Below, one piece after another: positions 54,216 through 64,000 of a stretch of 64,000 nt of DNA. Where the stretch lies: NCBI GenBank assembly GCA_963971535.1, contig OZ020592.1:55443632-55507631 (forward strand). The letters are read 5' to 3'. The notes under the pieces are model-generated. The model worked only from the letters and a program-made list of their open reading frames with translations, was not told where the DNA came from and searched no databases. The position numbers and the translations under genes were made by a program. Origin of the DNA: Notolepis coatsorum. Lineage: Eukaryota; Chordata; Actinopteri; Aulopiformes; Paralepididae. How positions within the stretch are numbered: position 1 is the first letter of the stretch; every line of letters begins with the position of its first letter.

Positions 54216-54286
54216 GAAACATTGTGGAACGCTCTTCCTATAGACATACAATCTGATTTTAATATTCTATTCAATGTCAAATGGAC
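54216..54286 (+). mobile_element. LINE C (L2-like), third fragment
   Basis: Encodes TLWNALPIDIQSDFNIQFN, the conserved C-terminal LWNALP block that follows AFEVVAL (51225) in L2-type LINEs. It is then interrupted by a piggyBac-like element; the LINE C 3' UTR continues at 55154. Confidence 0.7.
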
Positions 54287-55153
54287 ATCAGATGAACCAG
54301 ATGGCGATCAAACTATTGGAATATTCTTTTTGGAATAAGCCCGGCCACAGGTAAGGACTATCTGACGTCAATTTCAGCTTGATCCAACAATGTTTTCATT
54401 CTGATCCAGCTGATCAGCGTGTGTGGGGTTCACAACGAATGCCGTTACTGGCAATCAAAACATCAGAAACTACCCCCCCCCCCTTTCATGCATTCATGAT
54501 GAAACATAATACCTATTATATACATTTGATTTGGAAATAGTAGCGTGTCCAGGGATGAAACGCAAATGCTTTTAGTAGAATTCACGTTGCACCCTATAAC
54601 TCAGCTCTCCGGGAATTAGCCAGGATAGGGGGCGACAGTGGCTCAGGAGGTAGAGCAGTCGTCTGGCAATCTGGAGGTTCCCGGTTTGATTCCCGCTCCT
54701 CCTGGGCAGCATGTCGATGTGTCCTTGAGCAAGACACTTAACCCCTAATTGCTCCCGATGAGCATGTTGGCACCTTGCATGGTTGCCTCCGCCGTCGGTG
54801 TGTGAATGTGTGAGTAAATGTGTGAGTGAATGGGTACAATGTGAGTAACAAATTGTAAAGCGCTTTGGATAAAAGTGCTATATAAAAAAGCAGCCATTTA
54901 CCATTTACCATCACTCCGAAACTATACTTATATTCACCACGGGATAACGCACGAACATATTCATGAAAAAATGCATTCTTTTTTGCATCTTGGACAGAAG
55001 ATAGTTACTGTCAAATGACCATAGTATTGTATCCATAGCTATAATATAGAATATAGATATAGCTCTACAAACAAGGTGACGCACTCCTATCTTTTAAAGC
55101 GTGGCCTAGCTAGAACAGGATGGGGCTAATGGCCGGCGCTCAATGTGTTAAGG
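54287..55153. mobile_element. piggyBac-like non-autonomous element, left end lost
   Basis: The right end GGCGCTCAATGTGTTAA resembles the inverted terminus of the element at 45883 (GGCGTTGAATGAGTTAA). The interior shares the motif TGGCGATCA...GGTAAGGACT with that element (46258-46312). No matching left terminus is seen. A SINE is inserted at 54634-54905. Confidence 0.6.
54634..54905 (+). repeat. tRNA-derived SINE, plus strand
   Basis: A-box-like AGTGGCTCAGGAGGTAGAGC, B-box-like CCGGTTTGATTCCCGC, a body with CTTGAGCAAGACACTTAACC and GAGCATGTTGGCACCTTGCA, and the 3' end AAAGCGCTTTGGATAAAAGT followed by CATTTACCATTTACC. Same family as the minus-strand copy at 34030-34240. Confidence 0.85.
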
Positions 55154-55295
55154 TCTTTGTTGCTTATGTTTGATTTCTACTATTTTATGGTCTTATTTAA
55201 ATTTGTATTTGTTTTCATGTTTTATTCTATGTGAAGCACTTTATGACTGCTCTGTGAAAGGTGCTATACTAAATAAACTGTACATACTTAGGTTA
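55154..55295 (+). mobile_element. LINE C (L2-like), 3' end
   Basis: The 3' UTR ends GAAGCACTTTATGACTGCTC ... AAAGGTGCTATACTAAATAA, the conserved L2-type end. This places LINE C overall at 49436-55295, expanded by four later insertions. The bases 55296-55506 show only GGTTAAGGTTAAGG-type repeats. Confidence 0.75.
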
Positions 55296-55506
55296 AGGTT
55301 AAGGTTAATTGTCTTGTGGTGCTGCATGTTCTGGGCAGTATGTCTGCTAACATTACAAAGTTATTAACTATTTTATAGCCTCCTAATGGCATTGACAGCC
55401 AAACATGTTAGAGGCAGCATAGTGACATCATAACTGGTCAATACAAATACTCGTTTAGTACCTGGTTTAGATTGTGTTTATCTACCGTACTCTACTGTAA
55501 ACTCAC

Positions 55507-55617
55507 CAGTGGCGTGCGTGCGTGATTGCCTATTTGTGGAGCAGGAGCTGTCGAGTACATGTAGCTGAAGAGATTCTCAATCCTCCGGAAGGGGACTCCA
55601 CCACCCCTGTCACTCAC
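55507..55617 (-). CDS. pdk2: Pyruvate dehydrogenase kinase (PDK2-like), internal exon
   Basis: Encodes 37 residues, [20 protein letters not shown] then [17 protein letters not shown], phase 0 at both ends; acceptor AG at 55618-55619, donor GTGAGT at 55501-55506. SDRGGGVP is the G1 box with the ATP-contacting Asp. FSYMYSTAP leads into the flexible ATP lid. The short linker before TPL is typical of PDK2. The exon sits between intron sequence carrying a long GA microsatellite and the LINE-filled intron. Confidence 0.93.
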
Positions 55618-55681
55618 CTAGATGGGCAGACATTGGGAATGAGGTAAGGGAAGGGAAATAGAGAGAAAGAGACAGAGAGAG

Positions 55682-55690
<9 letters not shown>

Positions 55691-55771
<81 letters not shown>
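55691..55771. repeat. (GA)n microsatellite
   Basis: A GA run of about 80 bases with imperfect AGAGAGACAGAGAAAG flanks from 55660, in a pdk2-like intron. A 20-base C run lies at about 55930-55949. The rest of 55772-56387 shows nothing recognised. Confidence 0.95.
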
Positions 55772-55774
<3 letters not shown>

Positions 55775-56387
55775 GAAGTGAGATATTGGAACAACACTCG
55801 GTCGTAAACGGCCACAGATGGTTCAAGGCAGACAGGTGGGTGCCGGTTGACACAAGGGGTAGGAGCCAAGTGGCTTTCTATTGATCTAATATGCATATTG
55901 CCATGGTAGCGGGGCAAGAGCGTCAATGAACCCCCCCCCCCCCCCCCCACATTCTTAGAACAAGGAGTGTTCTGGTGATCAGGTTACAGTAAGACTAGGA
56001 TACAGGGGCTCTGGATATGGAGCTCAGCCAATGCTTTGCTAATCGGGTTAATCTTATCAAAGCTTAGTGGCCCTGTTTAACATCAAAGAGTGAATCAAGG
56101 CCTTACATAACAGGGTTAAATGAGGATTTGGATGGGGAAGAGAAAGAAAAAGGAAACAAATTCATTTTTTTTCATTGTTATTGCAACGTTCACTGCAATT
56201 TTAGAGCAATATTCAGCGGTGAGTGATGGCAGAGCCGACCCAGCCTAGGGCCCCCTCCTCCCTCTTGGATGCCACTACTAATGGGCAAAGGGGACAAAGG
56301 TATAAAGAAATACATTCATTGATTATATAAAATGGATGAACAGATAATCAAGAAATGGATAATAGTCTTCATTTGTCGATACTGTGT

Positions 56388-56755
56388 TAAAACAAATCGC
56401 CTCTGCCAGTCCTTCGTGCCAGTAGCCATCTGGCTCCACAACCGTGGGCATGGACTGCTGCCAATAGTTGGAGAACTAACGGCTGGAGAACTAATGGCTG
56501 GAGAACTTGAGAACTGTTAGGACTGTCTGACTCATAATTACTAAACACTTCACGGACTCTGGTGCAGTGTGCTACTACCATGTATACCATGTTTACTATT
56601 ATCGATAGAATATATTGCCCTTCTATTATTATTATGATGTTCTATTAAATTATTATTATTTCACTGATAATTTTGTCCTGCCTGTACCCCCCCCCCCCCC
56701 CCCCCATGCTGCTATGACACCTGAATCTTCCCCAAGAGGATTAATAAAGGAACAC
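56388..56755 (+). mobile_element. Rex1-like LINE 3' end
   Basis: Encodes TNRLCQSFVPVAIWLHNRG, matching the C-terminal NRLGQSFIPAAIRLHN of the LINE at 4726-5747. It is followed by a 3' UTR with a 19-base C run and an end CCCCAAGAGGATTAATAAAG G, comparable to CCCTTGGGGATCAATAAAGG in that copy. Only the last 370 bases remain. Confidence 0.75.
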
Positions 56756-56846
56756 TTGGGGGAGAAGGGGAGGGGGGAGGGGCACTCAAATTAAGTCTCC
56801 CTTTGGGCCAGTAAGGGTCACTTCTGAACAGTAGTGACCAATTTAC

Positions 56847-56942
56847 CTTAATGGACATGTCCTCTCCTCCCAGCGACACTATGACTTGAACGGGGGGCAG
56901 ATTGTTGCTGGCTTGGTACTCAATAGTGGCCCGCATGGCATT
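56847..56942 (-). CDS. pdk2: Pyruvate dehydrogenase kinase (PDK2-like), internal exon
   Basis: Encodes 32 residues, NAMRATIEYQASNNLPPVQV then IVSLGGEDMSIK, phase 0 at both ends; acceptor AG at 56943-56944 and donor GTAAAT at 56841-56846. The leading Asn belongs to the N box (ELFKNAMRA), which coordinates the Mg of bound ATP; the Glu of that motif is in the preceding exon. GGEDMSIK followed by VSDRGGG fits PDK2. Confidence 0.93.
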
Positions 56943-57299
56943 CTAAAAGTGTGGAATAGATATACATAGATTATACAATCGTTTTATTTTTTTTTAGGCA
57001 TGAAAAGCCAATAGTAAAACATTTGACTGATACTCTGATTGAATTGCATTGCAAGTAAAAGATGGATCAACCAAACCCATAGAAGGCTTTCACACAATTG
57101 TTGCGCAATGTTAAAGTAGGTAAAGCATTAGAAAAACATGAAATTACTGGTCCACTGCAACCTGTTTACAAGATCCCGTAATAAAACACCAAATGATGTT
57201 CCTTCTAACGTGGAGGACAAATGGGCATTCTAAACATGAATGTGTGAAAGGCCTCTATTTGATATGGGGATGGAAAATCCATGTTGTAGTGTATCATAC

Positions 57300-57376
57300 C
57301 TTGAAGAGCTCAAACAGCATGTGGTACAGATGGGAGGGCACATAAACCATGCTGATTGGCTGGTTCTTCTTATTGC
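57300..57376 (-). CDS. pdk2: Pyruvate dehydrogenase kinase (PDK2-like), internal exon
   Basis: 77 bases: two bases finishing a split Ser codon, then [20 protein letters not shown] and FELFK; acceptor AG at 57377-57378, donor GTATGA at 57294-57299. [15 protein letters not shown] is the strongly conserved start of the GHKL ATP-binding domain (N box). The frame joins perfectly to the exons on either side. Confidence 0.93.
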
Positions 57377-57501
57377 CTATACAGGAGAAACAAGAAAACA
57401 GAGTCTTAGATGTATGCTGCTACGGGACTCCCTATTTCCATGGCATTTGTCATGGTTTTGCAAGGACTACCAGTAAGTAACCTCTTTTATTTGTATTTGT
57501 A

Positions 57502-57610
<109 letters not shown>

Positions 57611-57667
57611 TTTTTTTTTACTGCTAGTTGAGGTTATAGTTACAGTACTGTATGTGTCAGGTCTCCA

Positions 57668-58618
57668 TTAACCCTTTAATCGCCAAGGACGACTTAACAC
57701 GTCATTCTCCGCCATGCGTAATCTGCCAATGACGTCGTACAGCGTCTTTGAGATCAATATTTCAAAAATCTGTCATGGCAATCATATTTCACCCACGGAG
57801 ACTTGAGATTTGCTGTTGATCTCCTCTCAACTCTCCAACGGTTCAAGACCGCCATCTGGTGGCCGATCTGCGAATCGCCAAAACCGGAAGTGACGCGCTG
57901 GAAGTGGTGCTCAGCCATATTTCGTCCGGCCACTCGCTATCGATAGCGGGACTCCAGCTTGATACACCGTTGCCAATAACTCGATAAACAACATGATTTG
58001 GACGTATATAGCATTATACAACCTGGAAATGGATCGCATATAACAACATCCCATAATAGCGATATTTCTGCTCCACGCTGATCACCCAACGGTCAGAGGA
58101 AGCCGCGGTGAGTTTCAGCGTGTTTGATTATTATTAAACATACACACTGCTCCGATCAACATATCACCCATACTAAATAAATGATTTAACGTCGGCCACA
58201 GACTTATAACCCCCCCCCCCCCCCCCCCTCCGGTCACCAGCAGATGATGAGGCATGACGTGTAGGACCTTGTACAATTGAAATTTTTTATCTGACATCAA
58301 TCGGTATCAAACTACATTTGATGATCTAATATATGTATTTAGGGCTATAACTCACATTCTGCAGAATGCTGCAGAAAACGATAAAAACATATTTATACTT
58401 TAGACCGTATTTTAGTATGAATATGTGAATGAAAAAGTAGAACGTTGCTACATCCTAAACGATAGATACTTGACGTTGAATGGGCCATAGTAATGTCAAT
58501 TTAGCAATACAATTAAAAAAGTTATAGCCCTGCAAAGAAGGGGAACATCTCCATAGACAAATAGAGCTGGCAGAGGACGGTATAAGGATGGATATAAGCG
58601 TGGCAGAGAAAGGGTTAA
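57668..58618. mobile_element. piggyBac-like non-autonomous element
   Basis: TTAA at 57668-57671 and 58615-58618 encloses ends CCCTTTAATCGCCA and TGGCAGAGAAAGGG, inverted with mismatches. About 950 bases with no transposase frame; the interior includes a 20-base C run near 58210. It lies in the intron between the exons at 57300 and 59353. Confidence 0.7.
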
Positions 58619-59225
58619 GGTTAAGGTTATAGGGTTAGGTATCATGCATATAATTTACAAATCCGTCACTCATAAATGTAAGTGTGAGTTTTGTGTAAAC
58701 TAAAGATATCCCTTGAAAAATATAGACGGTTTTAAGTCGACAACATAAATGAACTAAATTTGTTTTATAATATAACAAATATAAAAGATATTACACATAC
58801 ACATATTACACGTTATTATGTCATATTAGCAAACACTGCAACAGGGCAATCAACTGTAGTGCAAGCTGTCCCCTGGCAACGCAATTCCACTGAGAGTCAT
58901 TTCCTGGTTGTAAACTCATTTGGTGCAGAATTTAATCGCATGGATAAATGGCGCCATGCCTATGAGCCACCACTAGGGGCAGAGTGGCTAACCGTGTGAG
59001 AATGAATGAATGAATGCATGAATTAATTATGATATATCAATAGTCTGGACATCATTGTTCCTTTTCAGATGTGTTTTTCATCAGTGGGGAGTGCGTCTGG
59101 GAAATGAGTCCCTGTGTCAATATTGTCTGATGCATCACTTTGCCTTCAGCACTTAGTTGTTACTTCAGCCTGACTGCTGTAATGAGATGCTCCTCAGGTC
59201 CACATGGCTGAGTCGTATAGACACA

Positions 59226-59228
<3 letters not shown>

Positions 59229-59272
<44 letters not shown>
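59229..59272. repeat. (CA)n microsatellite
   Basis: A CA run of 44 bases, 80 bases downstream of the exon at 59353 in transcript direction. Nothing else was recognised in 58619-59228. Confidence 0.95.
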
Positions 59273-59274
<2 letters not shown>

Positions 59275-59352
59275 CCTGGCACTATCTACCGTGCCTCTTT
59301 CTAGGAACACACACACACATAGAAAAAGGGTTGATAATTCAGGTTGTCTTAC

Positions 59353-59430
59353 TGTTATTCTCTTGTAGAAGCAGGTCTGGGGTGTTGAGATAGTACTGGT
59401 CACACAGCATCTTGGCGCTCTTGTAGGCAT
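59353..59430 (-). CDS. pdk2: Pyruvate dehydrogenase kinase (PDK2-like), most 5' exon in window
   Basis: 78 bases: two bases completing a split Asp codon, then AYKSAKMLCDQYYLNTPDLL through LQENN, and one base of the next Ser codon. The acceptor is TTTTAACAG (AG at 59431-59432) and the donor GTAAGA at 59347-59352. This is the end of the regulatory helical domain linking to the ATP-binding domain. Human PDK2 has [20 protein letters not shown] here, recalled from memory. The upstream roughly half of the protein was not found up to 64000, so the next intron is at least 4.5 kb. Confidence 0.92.
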
Positions 59431-59595
59431 CTGTTAAAATTAATGCCAGTCAATTAGCCACAGACACATAAACTCCAACATCAAAGTGAAAAATCTCAAC
59501 ATCCGTAATGAAAATTAATTAATTGAAAAAGTAATGAAGTGTGATTGCTACTATGTACAGTTTATTTTAACGGTTCAAAAACATCCTATAGCCAC

Positions 59596-60003
59596 CTTGA
59601 TTGATTGAAAACTTTATTAAGAGATTGCAGAATGGGTACAGTACAGTACAACTCAATACATACAATTGTTAAGGGGATGCAGACCAGAGAAAGACTTTCG
59701 TCTTGTTTACATCAGGGTCTCCCATTTTCAATTCATCATAACATATATGACATACACGACATACAGATAGACAGTACTGCTACATCTATACATTTATGAC
59801 ATACCAGATTTGCAAATACAGTACTGTTTGTGATACAAAAAGAGTCCAGAAAAGAGAGTATATACATTTGACGTAGAAACTGTACATTGGAGGAGGTTTG
59901 GTAGGTGGGGTGGGGTTGGGGGGGGACTGTACATTGGAGGTGGTTGGGTGGGTGGGGTGGGGGTTGGGTAGGAGGGGTGGGTGGGTGAGAGACAGTTGTT
60001 TCA
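59596..60003 (-). mobile_element. LINE family A, copy 4, 3' UTR only
   Basis: The reverse complement of the LINE A 3' UTR: TTGATTGATTGAAAACTTTA at the 3' end, GGTACAGTACAGTACAACTC, AAAGACTTTCGTCTTGTTTA and CCAATGTACAG boxes (CTGTACATTGGAGG on this strand) separated by G-rich runs. The coding part is lost. Confidence 0.9.
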
Positions 60004-60072
60004 TCACCTGCCAGCATAAATGGCCAATGTTAACCCCCCCCCCCCCCCTAACAGATTACCTCACTGGTCCCA

Positions 60073-60480
60073 TGAATTAGGTCGCATTCACACCAGAGTT
60101 GTTTGGTCCGCTTTAAACGCACCAGAGTTCGTTTCCTCGGATAGTCGCTTGGTTTGGGGTAGTGTGAAAGCTCATTCAAACTCTGGTGTGGACCAAAAAA
60201 GCTAACTCTGGTCCGCCTGAAAACGTAGGTCTCGGTTCGCTTCCAAGTGAACCCTGGTGCGTACTTTTGTGGTGTGAATGCTCGGACCAAACGCAAGGTA
60301 AAAGCCCTGATAGAAATATGGTCAGACGAGCTAATTAAAGAGCTGCTTGTGGAGGCCACTCACAAAAACAACGAGGTGTACAAGTTGTTTAGCGAGAGAA
60401 TGATGGCAATGAGCTTCAATCGAACAATCGACCAATGTCACATCCATAGGCGGCGGATGGGCTTATTGTCTAGGTAGGCT
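60073..60480 (+). mobile_element. Harbinger-like element, left end with Myb-like frame
   Basis: Begins TTAGGTCGCATTCACACCAG AGTTGTTTGGTCCGC, followed by repeats of CTCTGGTCCG / CCAGAGTTCG-type sequence, a terminal style seen in fish PIF/Harbinger elements. A Myb-like reading frame follows. The other terminus and the transposase were not recognised, so the extent is uncertain. Confidence 0.45.
60247..60477 (+). pseudogene. Myb/SANT-like DNA-binding frame
   Basis: 76 codons: the part from RTKRKVKALIEIWSDELIKE through NNEVYKLFSERMMAMSF to TIDQCHIHRRRMGLLSR fits the Myb/SANT-like domain of Harbinger-associated proteins (a Trp in IW, spaced hydrophobics, and a basic R..QC..+R+ third helix). The first codons lie in the terminal repeat region, so the true start is unclear. 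The family protein helps target the transposase. It stops just after the domain, so this copy is partial or decayed. Confidence 0.5.
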
Positions 60481-61799
60481 GTATTGGGAACGCCCCCTCG
60501 TGTGTAGCGCGAGAAAAATTTGACCTTTTATTTTTGGTTTCACGCAAACTGTCCAGGTTCTGATTTCATATACACACACACTACTAGGCTATACTACAGC
60601 GAGCCCCACTCATTTATATATAGTGCAAATTAAGTGTTCAAATGAAGGCATCCAATAATATATGAACCATTGTCTTACCTTAATGCAGATAAATGCGACG
60701 TTTCGTCTTGGTGAGAATTGAATCACAAGTTGCAATGAAGTGAAAGTTTTTCGTAATTTAGATCTCATCATGCTTTGAAAACAATGTACATACAGTAGCT
60801 CTAAAAAGTTTCCACGATTTGATGAACTCGGACTCTCATCATGTCCTCTTAGAGCAACCCCTTGTTTGCCAAGATAAAACAACATACAGCCTCAGGTGAT
60901 CGCTAGTTCTGTTTCATTAGGGGCTCTGCTTGGCATCACTACTGCACTATCTCGCGTACGTGCACGCGTACTGAATAAACCACAAATGTACCTCTAATAC
61001 CAGTATTAGTCTGACCACACCCCTCATCAGCTTACCTTCATAAGCAGGTGTGTGGTCACCTGCTCTCCTCCTTCTCGCTTTCACCACAAGGAAGAAGTGC
61101 CTCGGTAGATCCCCACACTTGACACCATGATGGAAGAAAGGTTTAGGAGCAGCTTTGGGAAACAAGGATACGTTGACATCATATCTTTATTTTCTCTCTC
61201 ACTATTTTCGAGAAAATACGGCGATATTGTCTTCGTACTGGAGTGTCTGGAAGATGATGATCATTTTAAAAACCCTCCACCGGTTTTCGTATTGGGAGCA
61301 CGCCGCTGCATGCTTCTCAACTGCAGTTCCTTGCTGTGTTTGTTGGGGTGAAACCTGTCAGGCCACAGCTGAACTGTCGGACATGCCGCTGTTGTGAGAA
61401 GCGGTGCGTTCCAGGTTGGGTGAGTAGTGTTTGCTGGCGGGCTCCACTTGTCTGTTAGTGCTATGGGGGCTACTTGACAAAGTTTATGGAAACCGGCCCC
61501 AGACTAGGGTCCTTTGTTCAGCCACCTAGGCGACAGAAGGCCTTGGTCTGGAGACCATTATAGTTTTAACTAGTGGGCCGCGACCATTGACACTGGTGAT
61601 CCCTGTGTGTTCTGGACGAGTGGATTCTCTCTGTCACCGTGTTAAGGCCCCATCTTTCATATCCAAATGAGAGTATTCCTTCACGAGGGGATATGTGCAT
61701 GTAATGTGCGATAGCGGCAGATTCATGTTCAAAGTCAGCTACACAGGCCAGTTGGTACTGTGCTGATTCCGTCGGATGTGGTAATGTCACCGTTGTGAA

Positions 61800-62480
61800 G
61801 CGGTGTTGACATCTTGTTTTCTCTTTTCTCTTAAAAAGTGAGGAGAGGTTCAGAACGGCGGCCTGTCTGGGTGAGTGTTATGTCATTGTTTACATGTTCA
61901 TAGCTTACGGTTAGCCGGTCAGCTGTTAACTGCTGCGTTAGCCTGCTGGATCGCTGCATGGCCTGCTTAAGGCCTACTATTAGCCAGTCAGCTGTTAGCT
62001 GCGGGGCTAGCATGTCGTGGTCGCTAGGTAACGTTAGCTTGCTGCTATGGCCATGGCCTGGCGCGGGGTAGCTTAGCTTCTCGCGCGCCGCCGTGAGCTC
62101 GCTTCTGATCGCGTGCGTCGTTAGATCGGCGTCTCGCGAGCAGAAGCAATAGCACCCGAACGGTTGGAGCAGCCGTTAGCTTGATGCTATTCTGTTGAAC
62201 GTGCTTTGATTTTAACATGTTTTACACTCTTGACCACGACGTCATCCTTGACAGGGGATGTTCGTCGACCCTGCCCTGAGCCTGGACGGGGATTGCGTCA
62301 ACAAAGAGGACTGTAGCGACTGGTTGGAGCGGCGACGCTGCCCGGATCGAACAACACAGGACGGCTGTGTTCTACGGTGTCTTGTGACTGCACTTCGCTG
62401 ATCTGCGTTCCGGGTAGGAACGGGGTTGACCAGACCTCATAACACGTCTTCTGGTTTTACTTTGCTAAATGTATTGTGAA
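61800..62480 (+). other. CpG-rich stretch, possible promoter and first exons
   Basis: CpG and GC content rise sharply around 62020-62420 (for example TCTCGCGCGCCGCCGTGAGC), with GTTAGCTTG/GCTAACG motifs frequent at fish promoters. Possible splice signals on the plus strand: a donor CTGG|GTGAGT near 61871, and an exon-like block from about 62257 (after TTGACAG) to 62412 (before GTAGGAAC). No convincing coding frame was found. Nothing firm is recognised in 60481-61799 or 62481-64000, apart from a 21-base G run near 63413. Confidence 0.3.
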
Positions 62481-64000
62481 TAACGGTGTTTTTCCCAAAA
62501 CGTGTGTTGCTACAATGCATTTAGGATACGTTGCGGGTTATGTGTGAGCTGTTTTTGTCACTGGCAGTTAGCTTCTCCGTGCAAACGGGATGTAATGATC
62601 TGGTTGTTGTGTGAGTAACACGGCCGTGTACTCACAACTAAGGTAACTAACCTATGAAGCTATGCTTGGTGACAAGTGAGTAAAAGAATGTTCTTTCTCA
62701 GACTGTAATGACAATGAACAGTGTGTTCACACATTAACAGGTTTTCCTGTTTTAACTGGCCGTATTGAGGGTAAAATAGGAGGATTGTGTTTTCCCCCCC
62801 GGTTCCCTGGGGACTTTATCACCTCCTATCAGACATGTTGTGCATTAATTGTGTCTTTTGTGTGGTAGGGATACGATGTAACTCTTAGCTTGATTGCTGA
62901 GGTTGTGCTAAATCTGCTGGAGAAACTTATTTCCTAAAGGGAAATTGGTTTGGTTGCTGTCATGTGTGCTTAGCAAGGCCTGTGGTCGATACTAATCAAG
63001 AATGATGTATTCTCTCATTGTGAAAAAAAACGGCGTTCCTCTGTTGAGTGTTTTTGCCATTTTTTGTAGGTGATGATGGGTTGTGTGTGTCATGTGACCT
63101 ACAACTGGGTTGTACTGGCCACAGAAGCACATGTGTATGTTGGACCGGGGTTCTTAGAGCCCTCTCTATTCTGTGTTTTTCCTTAGTAAAAATCAGATAG
63201 CAGGTTAGCTCATGCGCTGTGTGGAGCTGTGAAACGCTTCATAGAGCTGACTATGACTGTGTCATATTCTCTTTTTGTCGTTACGTCGTATCATGGGTGT
63301 GGGGTCGTAAAGGGGTGAACTGGTAACCTTTCCTCTCCCCATTGTTCTGTCGGTCAGGGGTACACCCCCTGTCCTTCAAGGTTCCCGTCACGTGGCGGTT
63401 CGGCACGTTACGGGGGGGGGGGGGGGGGGGGGAGTTCCTGGTCCCACGGCCTGGTATATTGGGCGTGTGCACCGCAGGAATTCCCCCGCCATAGAGTACG
63501 TCACCGTGCGCGTCTCTGTTGGTAGGACTTCCGTGTGCTGTTCAGGTCCATGTGATGGATCTGTTTTCAGGGGGGGTGGTCAGGGCTCCTCCTCACCAAG
63601 CGCCTATTCAGGCCTTCTGTGAGTTCGGACTCCTTCTTCCATGTGAGGAAGCCTCCATCAGAGTACAGAGCCTTCCTCCTCAGATTGTCAAAGTGAGTGG
63701 ACCCTCTAGAAGGGTCCTTTTCTATTGTATGTATATTCGACTCAATTCGTTTATTGAGTGTGTATGGGTTCAGTGCCTCTTCCCCGGAGGCCCTAAAACC
63801 AGTTTTTTACATGGCTCAAGGTGCAATATATTCTTTTCAATCTGTACAGCTCGCGTGGGAAGTCTCTCTGGGGATCCCCGTCTCTTTCCTATGAGAGGGT
63901 GGTGGGATGTAAAAATGTGAAAAATGTTTACCCCGGCTGTGTAGACTGGGATACATACTGTTGATGCTTCCTTCTTTCTATTCCAGAAGTGTTGGAGTTA

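Noticed and set aside
61127-61351. 74-codon frame starting MMEERFRSSFGKQGYVD
   Set aside because: Could be a decayed transposon piece, but no domain or catalytic motif is visible and no second fragment supports it.
63519-63920. 133-codon plus-strand frame near the window end
   Set aside because: No recognisable domain, passes over a likely splice-like signal and a low-complexity stretch; insufficient support for a gene.
59440-64000. Upstream exons of the pdk2-like gene
   Set aside because: I looked on the minus strand for the conserved N-terminal blocks (such as LPVRLAN, VQSWY, RNRHNNVVPTMA, FLDRFYMSRI, RMLINQHT) and found none; they probably lie beyond 64000.

Overview
The window looks like a stretch of a ray-finned (teleost) fish nuclear genome. 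It is dominated by transposable elements of the kinds common in fish (L1, L2/CR1-group LINEs, a BEL/Pao element, a chromodomain Gypsy element, hAT, piggyBac-like and Harbinger-like pieces, tRNA-derived SINEs, long CA/GA/ATT microsatellites). The only host gene recognised is the 3' half of a pyruvate dehydrogenase kinase gene on the minus strand, best matching PDK2. All calls come from reading the sequence and its translations; no database search was run.

Layout: 1-1075 hAT-like terminus and simple repeats; 1076-2510 minus-strand 5' part of an L2/CR1-group LINE with a 2A-like peptide; 2510-9719 a degraded L1 with an unusually long, internally repeated inter-ORF region and a Rex1-like LINE inserted in its endonuclease; 9720-16990 an L2 whose reverse transcriptase is split by a very young BEL/Pao element (9982-16222); 17531-27716 a DNA transposon with long terminal inverted repeats that carries the decayed remains of a PIN/FEN-like nuclease protein and has a chromovirus (Gypsy/Sushi-like, 17554-23819) inserted in its left arm; 27720-42280 LINE 3' ends, TTAA-flanked MITEs, SINEs and minisatellites with no host gene seen.

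The pdk2-like gene occupies about 43.55-59.43 kb on the minus strand: six coding exons (59353-59430, 57300-57376, 56847-56942, 55507-55617, 48439-48552, 45541-45684) with intact frame and splice sites, then a roughly 2 kb 3' UTR. Its 5' exons lie beyond the window or in unrecognised sequence. Its introns have been filled by nested mobile elements, including four LINEs inserted one inside another at 49.4-55.3 kb. The intron after the penultimate exon contains a minisatellite whose unit is a copy of that exon's 3' end fused to telomere-like TAACCC repeats, and that array has received a piggyBac-like and a hAT insertion.

From 60.0 kb to the end are a LINE 3' end, a Harbinger-like terminus with a Myb/SANT-like reading frame, and a CpG-rich stretch (about 61.8-62.5 kb) that could be a promoter or first exon of another gene, which could not be identified.
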